Source: Combretum micranthum
Lineage: Eukaryota; Streptophyta; Magnoliopsida; Myrtales; Combretaceae
Assembly (NCBI GenBank): GCA_024138025.1
Contig: JAMXBD010000811.1
Coordinates: forward strand, 186,001 to 250,000
Length of the DNA: 64,000 nucleotides
Direction of reading: 5' to 3'
Notes under the pieces: generated by a model
The model's database searches: none
Told to the model about the DNA's origin: nothing
The model's input: the letters and a program-made list of their open reading frames with translations, nothing else
Program-made: the position numbers and the translations under genes
Part shown: in pieces, positions 50,892-61,141 of the stretch
How the letters are laid out: every line of letters starts with the position of its first letter
Numbering within the stretch: position 1 is the first letter of the stretch

Positions 50892-53582
50892 TTCACCTCT
50901 TTCTTGTTGGTTCGAACCAGAAATTTTTGCTCCAAAATCCACCTTTTACCAACGGGCCATCAAGTGTTCAGGTAATCTAATATTCATATACTTTTACATA
51001 GCATCTTAAAAAGTGAGCTGAAACCATTTGTAGAAGGGGGTCGATATAAGGATTTGGACAGTAAATAATTATCCACTGTAAAATTTGTATATCATTACTT
51101 AATACCGTATTACGTTTAATGTTAATTCTGATTAGATCCATGAAAGCATTGTCTACACGTGCATTTTTGCAAACTAGAGTAAGACTTGAGATTTACCACC
51201 TTAAACTTAGGAATTTTTGAAATGTTATCTTTAAGATTTATACCAATGGTGTTATCTTGAGATTTAAGATAAAAGAGTAACTTTTAATAGTTTTTTAAAA
51301 TACGACTACATGAGCGGTAGTTATTTTAGAAACTAATCATTACGCATTCTTATGTTAAAATACAATTACTAGTTATCTATTTTGTATACATACACGTAAT
51401 GTATACTTCCTATTGAATATATTTCTGTTAAGGAATGTTTTGTAATAGTTGTTTAAACTTTGGAATCTAGGAAATGTCGCCTTGAAAATTATAAGAGTTC
51501 CTTTCCAATGCCAATTCTTCAAACTTTATATTCATACACATCTGCACAGCATCTAGAAATGAAGAAGAAATCCACTAGTACAACGAGCCTGTAAAGATTT
51601 GGACCATATCCAAGACAAAATCTGTATATCATTACTTAATGTTATAATCCATGGAATGTTAATTTATGACCAGATCTATATAAAATCCTGGTCTACAATT
51701 GTAATTTTAGCGTTGGAATCGAGATTTAAATCTTTTAATCTATATCAATTTTGCTATTTATCTTTCCAAGTACTTGTTCAAACTTTGGAATCTATGAAAT
51801 GTTGTCTTAAAAATTTATAAGAGTTTTGTTACCGAATCTTACAGAATATCTATTAGCTAATTAAAAAAGTTCATTTATTAATTTATTAGCTATATATATT
51901 CTTGGAAATATTTAGGTAAAATTCTGATGTTATATGTATATCATGATAAATTAAGGATATAGTAGCTTATAGACTAACGTAATCCCACTACGTGGTGATT
52001 TGTTACAAATGGAAGCCAAGGACATCAAACATGTCATTTTGCAGTGACATCATCAACCAGGCTGACAAATATGCAAATGCTCAAGCTCAACACCAGCTTA
52101 TTTTCAATCCTCCAATGATGCTGAATGCCTGGAATATCCAAAACAGGTATGTGTTCATAGTATCATATATGCATCTATTGTATTTCCTTTTTTATAGTTT
52201 ATATTTGACCACAAAAGTAAAATAATTCTTGTTATGGTAAATATCACAAATGGTATCCGAACTTTAGAAATATATGTAATTAGGTACCTGAATATTGAAG
52301 TTGAGCAATTTACTACTTAAATATTAAAATTGATCAATTTAGTATCTAAGAGAGCTTTTCATTTATATTGATCAATTTCATAAAAATATTGTTAGCATTC
52401 ACGAAAAGTTCTTTTAAATATTCAATTAATCAACTTAAAAGTTGAGTTACTAAATTGCATATATAGTCAAAGTTCAGTTATCATTCACGATATTAACACT
52501 TCATTTTCCTAATTATTGGAACATATTATCATATTGGAAACACTGATTTTTATCCACAATTAATGCAATTTTAATTAATATGAAGTTGTTATTAACATTA
52601 TTCTACAGTTCTGGTGCTTCTACTGGAGTACCAATGGAGTTTCACAATCAAAATAATCATGTATCTGTCAACGATGTAATGTTCGATGGGCCTGAAAATA
52701 ACCAATACAGCATTGACATTCCCAATTTTCCTTTGATGACTCCACCTCAACATGCTTTAATTCCATCTACCAGACAAAATTCATTCAACAACTTTGACAA
52801 TATTTTGCCAAAGTTCAGGTAACCCTTTTTTTCCTTAATTATTATAACATATTATCATATCGTAAACACTGTTTTTTATCGACAATTTAATTAATATGAA
52901 GTTGCTATTGACATTATTCTACAGTCCTAGTGCTTCTACTACTGGAGTACCAATGGATTTTCACAATCAAAATGATCCTGTATCATCTGTCAACGATGGA
53001 TTGTTCAATGAATCTGATAATAATCGATACAACGTTGACATTCCCAATTTTCCTTTGATGACTTCACCTCAACATGCTTCAATTCCATCTACCAGCCAAA
53101 ATCCACTCAGCGACTTTGGCAATATCTCACAGGTATAAGTTTGATGGAATTCTTGCATTTCCTAATCCCAACTGTATGAGACTATAATATTACCTCTTTA
53201 ATAAATTCTTGATTTGCACCTTTTCACTCAAGTACTCTAGAAGTATGAAAAGAAAAATTCTACTATGAATTGAATCTATAAGCATCCAATCTATAAGTGT
53301 ATCAACACTTATAGTTAATGTTATGTCATGTGTTGAAGACATGTTATGCATTATGTAATTTGTGATGAAATCAATCATGATATTTATTTAATTTTGCCTT
53401 TTGAAAAATGCTGCTAATAGCTAATTAGACTCTTTTGTTATTGCTTATGCTGTTAGGCAGAGACACAAATTGGCTCCTCCAGCATTTCTGGAAATCTGGA
53501 TGAGTTTTCCTGGGATTTAGATGATGATGCCTTTCTGGATTACTTCAAGAACATGGATGATTTCAACTCAAAATTTCAATAG
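48224..53582 (+). CDS. MIKC*-type MADS-box transcription factor, 12 exons
   Basis: My exon model is 48,224-48,402; 48,512-48,565; 48,675-48,690; 48,802-48,849 (donor uncertain); 49,763-49,824; 50,447-50,546; 50,921-50,971; 52,016-52,146; 52,609-52,818; 52,925-53,132; 53,457-53,582. A possible 7-base microexon lies at about 49,670. Without it there are 11 exons and about 394 codons, all in phase. Exon 1 is the MADS domain (residues about 1-60: KRQVTYSKRRSSLIRKSEKI, then VAVISFSPSGRMSKY). The N-terminus is MSQKKN rather than the usual MGRxK. Exon 2 (FPDIIQRYVDLPIEQRN) and the short intervening exons match the split, weakly conserved I/K region of MIKC* proteins. The later exons EIDVLEARLRDYEPDEKRNN and SLPELLSCKTNLLRSLHLVM resemble the AGL30/65 or AGL66/104 K-like region. 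The C-terminus is Asn/Pro-rich and acidic (WDLDDDAFLDYFKNMDDF). In the family these act in pollen as heterodimers. Confidence 0.82.
48850..49762 (+). other. Intron 4 of the MADS gene, with (CT)n and repeat fragment
   Basis: The donor is not a clean GT: keeping phase, the best site is GC (AAA then GCAAGC at 48,850), so a GC-AG intron is possible. A CT-rich microsatellite follows at about 48,883-48,902. The segment 48,955-49,250 resembles the TCGAA-rich MITE family. A strong GTAAGT donor at 49,677 preceded by a catccag acceptor would make a 7-base exon that breaks phase with this model. Confidence 0.45.
50980..51840. repeat. Intronic tandem duplication, about 545 bp step
   Basis: The block starting near 50,980 (TATTCATATAC, GATTTGGACAGTAAAT, GTATATCATTACTTAAT, AATGTTAATTCTGATTAGATC) recurs from about 51,525 (TATTCATACAC, GATTTGGACCATATCC, GTATATCATTACTTAAT, AATGTTAATTTATGACCAGATC). 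Both copies lead into a CTTTGGAATCTAGGAAATGT-type tail. It lies wholly in the 50,972-52,015 intron. Confidence 0.7.
52236..52500. mobile_element. MITE in a MADS intron
   Basis: The left end GGTAAATATCACAAATGGTA and the right end reverse-complemented (GTGTTAATATCGTGAATGAT) continue as inverted repeats of roughly 50 bp (GAACTTTAGAAATATATG against GAACTTTGACTATATATG). Length is about 265 bp with no coding capacity. It sits in the intron before the duplicated exon. Confidence 0.7.
52570..53132 (+). repeat. Tandem exon duplication in the MADS gene
   Basis: Exons 52,609-52,818 and 52,925-53,132, with their upstream intron ends (ATGAAGTTG then TTACAG-type), are direct copies about 316 bp apart. Both encode TGVPM-(E/D)-FHNQN, IPNFPLMT and IPST. 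The second copy has two extra codons (an additional Thr and an additional Ser) and a different 3' end. Both are open, phase-compatible and flanked by GT-AG, so both can be spliced in. Confidence 0.9.
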
Positions 53583-54715
53583 TTCCTCTCAAATGTTGTT
53601 TGGAGTGTTTGAACCTTTCAACAAACTTATTTTTCCTTTCACTTGATGTTTTTAATAAGCTATTGTGGGACTTAAACGGTTGAATGTATATGCATCTTTA
53701 GTTTCTTTATGGACCATGTTGCTTATTTTGCTCCTCTTCTGTCAAATTTGATGAGAAGATGATTAAACGCATTGCGTTATACTTGCTATATTCCATGAGA
53801 AAATTGGTATTTCATTTTCCTATATTGATCTAAAGTTGTTATCACATCCACATTGATAGAAAAAAGTAAGGAAAAATTATATATAGCTCCTCAAGTTTTG
53901 ACCTTGATTGTTCTAATAAAGCCCCAGAACCTACAAAACTTACCCTTAAACTCTCATAAATCGATAAAAATTAAGGATATTTGCTTTTCTCTCTTTCTTT
54001 CTTTCTTTCTTTCTTTATTTTTTTTTAATTCTTTTGTCTATGTATTAAATAATGCATTAGTTCAAAGTTTTAAAGATATAAAACTGCACTTTAGTTTGAA
54101 GAAAATATTCTTTAATAAAATTAATGAGGTATTTCTTCAATTTAAATGGTTGTCTATAATTGTTGGAAGTTATTTATTAATTCATCATGATTTAATGAAT
54201 GTTCAAACCACATTTTATATCTAATACATTCTAAAATTATTGGTATTCAGCTATTATTGAACTCAAATGAAATAAGCCTATGATATTATATGCATATTTA
54301 TGTTGTATATGTTTTGGTCCTAATGTAAAATCTTTGTTTTATATGTATAAGTAGATCAACATTCTATTTACTCCATGATTGAAGACCACAAAATAAATAA
54401 TTGCCACATCATGGAAACAGCCTTTCATGTCTAATACGAAATTTTTGCCCTAACGCTTCACCCATTTCAAGCATAAGCCCAATTCTCATCCAAGTTGTTA
54501 GGTTGATGGACTATAAATCCTATATATTTAAATTAGATAACCCCATGCAAAAGGGCTTGTATTACCTATTGCACTTATGGTCTAATCCATAATAGAATCC
54601 TGTCTCCGGAGCAGCATCATAACATAACCTCCCCTAGTGTACATTTGGAGCTACTAAACATAGCGGGAAATCCAAATCGTGGGTTGCCATAAGACATGGA
54701 GTTTTAGGTAGCTAC
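53583..54715. other. Downstream region of the MADS gene
   Basis: AATAAG-type polyadenylation signals occur near 53,650. A half-MITE (AAATTATATATAGCTCCTCA and following, about 53,872-53,975) and a (CTTT)n microsatellite (about 53,990-54,018) follow. The 123-codon open frame here begins within the MITE-like repeat and reads through low-complexity sequence; I do not call it a gene. Confidence 0.5.
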
Positions 54716-55175
54716 TAGGATTTAAGTGTAATCGAGTTGAGCTAAGTTCGAGTTCGAGTTCAAACTACTCGCATAAATATCGAGTTTGTGTTTTAAAATA
54801 CTCGATTCAAGTAGCCCATGAGCCTATTTAAGCTTTTTGTGTTTTTTATTGACAAGTTATAAACTTTATACTTTTCCATTTTTAAGCCTATTTTTCTTTT
54901 TTCTTTTTGTTTCCCTTCATATCCAATGGTCCACTTTTATTATATTTAAGAGCAAGTTAACTAAAAATCCTATTCTATTCTTCAATTTCAATTTTCTTTG
55001 GTCTAATTGATTTTTATAAGACCAATCAAGCTCGAACTTATCGAGTATTAATTTGAGTTGAGTTTGAACTTAAAAAATAAAACGAGATTGAATTCGAGCT
55101 CCAGAATTGAGATTGTTAGCGAAGTTGAGTTTGAGTTTTGTACTATATCATCTTGATTTCGTGTGTACAACCCTA
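54716..55175. mobile_element. hAT-like MITE, TCGAG-rich family
   Basis: The ends TAGGATTTAAGTGTAATCGAG and, reverse-complemented, TAGGGTTGTACACACGAAAT are imperfect inverted repeats. The interior shows GAGTTCGAGTT / AGCTCGAACTT words in opposite sense on the two sides. The flanking octamers do not match. Fragments of the same family occur at 23,296-23,470 and probably in MADS intron 4. Confidence 0.55.
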
Positions 55176-57149
55176 GGCAATTGTCTCTTAGTACAAGTCA
55201 AGATATCAGCTAAACCTCTTACGGTATATATTGGAAGCAAGGGGGAAAAATCAAATCGAATCAAATTACAACTTAAACCAAAAAAACTTTAAATATATTT
55301 GGCTTGAAAATTTTCTAAATAAAAAATTTATGATTGTTTTAGAGAGGTATAGTGAACTAAACAAAAGAGGAAAAAAAAAAGAAATCAAAGGTTTTTTTTT
55401 TTTTAATTACGATATTAAACTTATGATTAAAAATTTTGGTTGATGTAACACAAAAAAGAAATAGTATATACTTATTAAAAAATATATATAGTTAACTTTT
55501 ATAAACACAGATTAGTAATTATCTATATAGATAGGCCAAAAAATTTATACCACACTAATAGCTGCATTAATGCATACGAATTAGCTCTGAAGAGTGAGTA
55601 TACCTATTATATTTTGTGAATAAGCATTTCTTAATTAAAAACAAAAAGAAGAGCTTAGATTAGTTTTTAACCTTGTTAGTTACACAATTTATAAACCCAT
55701 ATTATTCAATGATATAGGGCAGATTAACTTTAACTTGTCTATGAATCCATTAATCCTATTAGACTTGCTTTACCTAAAATTAATGATAAAAAGAGGACGT
55801 TTTTTTTTTTTTTTTTTTTAGATTTTTCTTAAGAGTGAAAATTTAATCACCTAATTTTTTAGCGAAAGTATATTTTTAATCTGCAATATTTAATAGATGT
55901 TAGACTTTCTTTTTGTTTAAACATAATTAATTTTTCCACTAATGTTTGACATGTGGTGTCTTCTAATTCGTTTGTATGATTATTTTGAATAAAAAATATA
56001 AATAATTAAAACTAAGTTAACAAAATAATAATAAAATAATATAATTGAAAAAATAAATAATTCTTGGAAAAAAAAATAACACTACCCCTCTTAGGAAGTT
56101 GGTGTGGCCAAAACTTCGTAGCGTGTCATAACCCACATATCAAAGTAGATTGTTTCAACCCATGCCCTTGTGTGGCCACTATGCCTTAAATCTAAATAAA
56201 TAAAAGAAACGAAATTCCAAAGGAAACCTAGAAAATATTTCAAGATTTGTCCCTTTTTTTGTTTTTAATTTTATGAGTGTTGGCAACGTAACTTAAATTT
56301 GTGCCTACGTCGACTACTTTAAGGCTAAGGGGATAGGTAGCCGATGCTTTCTTTCTTTGTAAAATTTCCAATAGTTATTTTCATACTAAATGTTCCCAAA
56401 CTTGAACCGAGAGGTTGACCCAGTCATCCGTGGGGGTCAAGGGTCCGAAGGTTGAAATGGGTTGATAAAATAATAAAAATATGACTTACATTTTAATTAT
56501 AGGAACAAAAAAATTACTGCGATAAAGACATCATTATTTCTTTTAATTTTTTTATTTTTATATTCAGTTATCAAATAAAATAATATACAAAGAAAATACA
56601 ATATATTTTAAAGTGTAAGAAAATATCCAAATTAGTGTTATTATATTATTCATGCTCGTCAAGAAAACAATTTTAGTGGGTAATCTTAGTTTTTAGTGGA
56701 TGAACAATCCATTTATTTCATTTATTGTTATGAAATAATTGGCCATTCGTATAACATATAATATACTCCTAATTGCCTCACAAAAATCTATATGACAGTA
56801 TCCAACACAGAATTAAAGTAGCACGTCTAAGTCAAGTCTCCAACTTTAAGAATTCCACATTTTCATGAATGCATTTGTTCTCCATAGTTTGTTACAAAGG
56901 GATGGAACAGTGTTAAAGAGCCTTGACTTGAACAAAGTATAATGACAGGGCAGTTCTTGACCCACTAGGGACCTAAAGTAATAGCGCCGAACCTAGGACC
57001 TAACCCATTAAGGCAATTCTTGACCCACTAAGGTCCTGATGGTTGTAAAACAAAATGGTGACCTTCAATACATATGAATTGATTGTTTCTTCTAAAGATA
57101 TTGCTCCATTATTTTGGATTTGATGTTATTTTTTGGTAAAATGTTTAAA
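55176..57149. other. No gene seen
   Basis: AT-rich sequence with poly-A/T runs (about 55,371, 55,800-55,819, 57,157) and short low-complexity open frames. A GGTTGACCCAGTCATCCGTG-type stretch near 56,410-56,460 is less AT-rich but I recognise nothing in it. ACCCACTAGG/ACCCACTAAGG occurs twice near 56,960 and 57,020, a small local repeat. Confidence 0.5.
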
Positions 57150-57565
57150 TGGTATTTAAAAAAAAAAAAAAGATTCATGTCGATGTAATTACCAAATACG
57201 ACAAAAATTTCTTTGATATATTTCATGGAAACATCCAAATACATAAAAATATGTTGTTTTTTCAAGAAATTAACTCTATGAGAAGACCTTTCCCACTGAA
57301 GAGTAGTTTTCCTAGAAACACATAGGGTCTAAGATTCAATAAAAACTAGAATGTCAAAATCCGAAAAGAATAAAATTTAGAAATAAAAAAAAAAAAAAAA
57401 AAAACGTAAAACTTTCAATGGTGGGAAGACTTCTTCCATAGTAATGCCAAGTCAACATAGAAAATAATTTGCCTTTAAAACCTTGGCGTATGTTATTATG
57501 AAGGACAATGAAAGGTAATTGCAACTAATTAATCCGTGGCAAGAGCATGATTTGGCTACTTTTAA
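57150..57565. repeat. Downstream copy of the 46.43-46.83 kb segment
   Basis: Shared landmarks, in the same order and orientation as upstream, are GTCTAAGATTCAATAAAA, AAAACTTTCAATGGTGGGAA, CATAGAAAATAATTTGCC, TTTAAAACCTTGGCGTATG and AGAGCATGATTTGGCTAC. Homology fades after about 57,565. Confidence 0.75.
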
Positions 57566-57964
57566 ATGTATATGTATGTTAATGGTCATGTAGTTTGGTG
57601 GTATCCAGTCATGACTCTCATTCTTAAACTATCGAGTTCGATTCCCTATATTATAATGGTTGTAATGGTTGCTTGTAGCTGTGTTATTAAAAAGAGAGAG
57701 AGAGGAGAAAGGATATGTGTATATTCTCCTACGAAAACTAGATCCAAATTCAGAATCATATCCATTCTTAAATTACTCATTATAATCAAGTCTTTTTTCT
57801 GAATGGGAATTGGCCGCTTTGGGTCCATCCCATAACTTCTTTGTTTATGATAAAAATTGTAGTCTTGATCCCTCTTGGAGAGGGTTTAATGATTTAAACA
57901 TAGCAATCAGTTGGCTCAAGTAAATATAAAAAAGGGAAAATATTTATGTTGATCAAATGTTATA

Positions 57965-60704
57965 TGAAATAGCCATAATTTCCCAAGTCATGTTTGATAA
58001 ATGTGTTAATTCAATTATACATGATTTTGAAATATGATGAATATGATTTATATTAATATATGATATACGTGTTATGTGGATGTGTTAAAACACTTAAATA
58101 TCTTAGAATAACTAAATATTGAGTTTATAATTTGTGAGTATAGTTAAGAGTGTGATAAACTAGCTTAAAACAAGTAAACATACTAAAAAAAATAAAAAAT
58201 AATTCTGCTATATAGCAGAAATTTTAGACATTAACCAAGCCCAAAAACACACATTTAATGCTCAAAATAAGCTCATTTATTTACTAAATACAAGCACATT
58301 TAAAGCCTTAAATAAGGCATCTTCTAAAGTCAACTAAGATGATAAATATCATCTCATAAAGTGTAATTTTCGTCCAAAATTTTCAGACATCAAAAACACT
58401 CTTTTACAAGCTCCAAAACCTCATTTTCTCTTCTCCAAAAGCTCTCCCATGGATGTGTAACACTAACCCCTTCAACTTCTATAAAGAAAATCATTAAAGG
58501 CTTCCAATTAGACCACAAAATCCAGACACAAAGCTCTTAAGATATGTGTGTTCATTTGTTTTAAGCATACTTAAAGTTGTGCTTTTTATTAGGATAGGGT
58601 TTGTATGCTAAAAATGAGATATGATGGTTTCTATGTCTTGTTGGTAGTTGGAGTTGTATTTTTGTGCTAAAAGAGCTTGTAGTATGTGTTAGATATGTAA
58701 CTTGAAGTGTTTGTACGATTGAAGTGTAGGATAGTGATGTTGTAAAGTATGTAGATTAAATGAAGTTAGGGTGTGAATTGTGTTTGATGAGTGATGATTG
58801 GTGTTTGGTGATGTTAGAATGGAGTTTATACATGTTTAGGGAATGTAACTTACATAGTAGATACATATGTTAAGTAGTAACAAGTTTAAGTAGAGTTTTG
58901 ACATAAGTTGGAATGGATGAAGGAGATGATATGTTTAAAGTTGGTTAAAATGATGTTTGAGATGATTAGAATGAAGTTTATGCATGTAAATAGATGTTAG
59001 ATACATATATATTGAAGTATGAAGTTGGAAAGAGTTTGAAGAGGATTGAAAGTGTGTAAAAGGTGCATTTTTTCGAATGAGAACAGGGGAATCACGTTTC
59101 AAAAATTTTCCAGTTGGACACTACCCCCTCCACAGGTTGCATATATTTACTCGTGACTCCACATAATCAAATTTTTATACACTACCGGTGTACACGGGCC
59201 GTGCAGCCTTCCCCTGTTTCGTAGCCTAATCGTATTTTAACCATAACATTTTCATCCGACCTCCGATTGAGGTAATTCAAGTTATATTGGAAAGCTTAAA
59301 AAGAGATCTAAAACTTTTATGTTTTACCTTTTTACCAATTTCAAAAGTATCAATGGTTAAATTTTATTTTTTTTTCAATTGATATAATTTTCAAATAAGG
59401 TTAAAAACTTATGTTTCCTTGTTAAATGTGTATTTGCTTAGGAAATGATTTTTTTTTAGCCAAATTGAGATAGATAAGTGAAAAGTGATATGTTGTGCTA
59501 ATTAATTAATATAATCAAGTATGATTTAAATGAACTTATTGTATAAGTTACGTATGTGTAAGAATACATGTTATGTTTTGTGTGAACTTTGTTTAGAATT
59601 GAACTTTGTGCAAGTGTGAGCTCTTGTTTTGAATTGGTGTTAAAGTTTTATTAATTTAATCTCTTTTATCAGATTCTCTGTCACCTTTAGGATTAGTTAC
59701 ACCGTCTTTGTTTGAGAATATCTCAGGTACATAGTAACATGCTTGTTTCTTGCCTAGAATAGGCATGATTAAATTTACTCTAATTTATGAAAACTTAAAC
59801 AATGTTTGAATTGGTTTTCTATTACACTGTTGAATCTAGTTTGAGAAGCGGCACCTTGTCATGATTCAATGACTTTTATAAGTAATACAGTGAGTAGTCG
59901 ATGGCTTTTTTAGTATTGGTATAACATTTACCTAAGCTTAGGATAAAATAACATGATTTAATTCGATGTTTTGAGACTTGAGTTGGGTGATGCTATGAAC
60001 TAAGATAAGTGAAGATGAAAAACGTCTGAGAACCTTAGATGAGACTATTTTTTGTTTTCAGATATATCATCTAGGAGATATAAGTCCCCCAAATGTCGTT
60101 GTTGCTCGGAGTTTGAATACTCTAGTGTTGTTTGATTAATTAAAGACTTTCTAATAACCTATTGATTGTTGCATATGCATATAGATTAAGCTTGTGTGCA
60201 TCACTAGTCTTTGTTTTCGTTAATTGTGTATTGGGCCTTTGGCTCATTATTTTATCTTTTCAGGAACCCAAGACAATGAGTTTTATGCCAGCATGGGTTA
60301 TGGGACTGATTTTGAAGATTTTCTTGATGGTTGGGAAGATTAAGTTGGTCAGGGACTACATGGATTCCTTTTTATAAAAGATTAGGATAGACTATCTTTT
60401 GGAAGAATATGTGTTAATGTTAAAGCTTTGTTTATCTTTTATATCTTTTGTTTAAGGCTTATCATTCGCCTTTGTTTGTAATATATATTTAGTTATATAT
60501 ATTTAAGTTTTACCTCCTATGATATGTGATGATAATGATGTATGTTTTTCTTAGAAGTTTTTAAAAAATCTATAGTTCTCAAATTCGTTCTTATAAAGAA
60601 TTTAGACAAATAATTCTTAAAACACTTCTTTTAGAATAACCTTACATATAATACTGATATGTGGTTCATCTATTTTAAATAGGTGTTGAGCTTGTGTCCT
60701 TACA
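57965..60704 (+). repeat. Chromovirus-type LTR, plus orientation (solo or truncated)
   Basis: It starts TGAAATAGCCATAATTTCCC, matching the start of the minus-strand LTR at 63,981 (TGAAATAACCAAATTTTCC), and ends TGTCCTTACA at 60,704. Internal landmarks also match that LTR in inverted orientation: a leader block at about 60,270-60,330 and a polyadenylation-side block at 60,570-60,650. Flanks are TTATA and TTCCA, so no target duplication. No primer site or polypurine tract adjoins it. No coding content. Confidence 0.72.
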
Positions 60705-61141
60705 TTCCATGATGAATTATATGGTAAAACAGGATTTGTGTATTCAAGAAAAAGCTATCAAACTCTTGAAAATCTAGCAGAACAACAAAGCAAGCTTTCC
60801 AACTTGGAAATAAAAAGTCCATCTAAAAAGAAGACGATAGAAAGCATAGCAGGTATAAAAGAACAAAAGGTAAGTTTTAAAGAAGTGTTTACTCTACAAA
60901 ACTACAAAAGTGGAAGAATAGGTAAAGACAATTATGAAATTGCAAAATCTTTCATATTTTTCAAAAGAGATAAATTTATCTTTAAACTACCATCAAAAGA
61001 AAGGACTTCTCTAAAGATATGCTAGGAGAAATTTTTTAAAACCCTTCATCCTTCTTTAAGAAATGGTAGAAAAAGAATGTGTTTCTCTTGATGGAGTAGG
61101 ATTAACAACAATGGTAAGGGTCGAAGAATACCAAAATCATC
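60705..61141 (+). other. Segment between two LTRs, with an unidentified 95-codon frame
   Basis: An open frame at 60,738-61,025 is unusually lysine- and serine-rich (for example NLAEQQSKLSNLEIKSPSKK) and free of low-complexity repeats. I recognise no family. It may be a fragment of a captured or viral-type coding region or simply chance. The next stretch in a shifted frame reads TLHPSLRNGRKRM before stopping. Confidence 0.3.

Noticed and set aside
53853..54224. 123-codon frame downstream of the MADS gene
   Set aside because: It begins in a MITE-like repeat and runs through a CTTT microsatellite with Phe/Leu-rich text; no domain.
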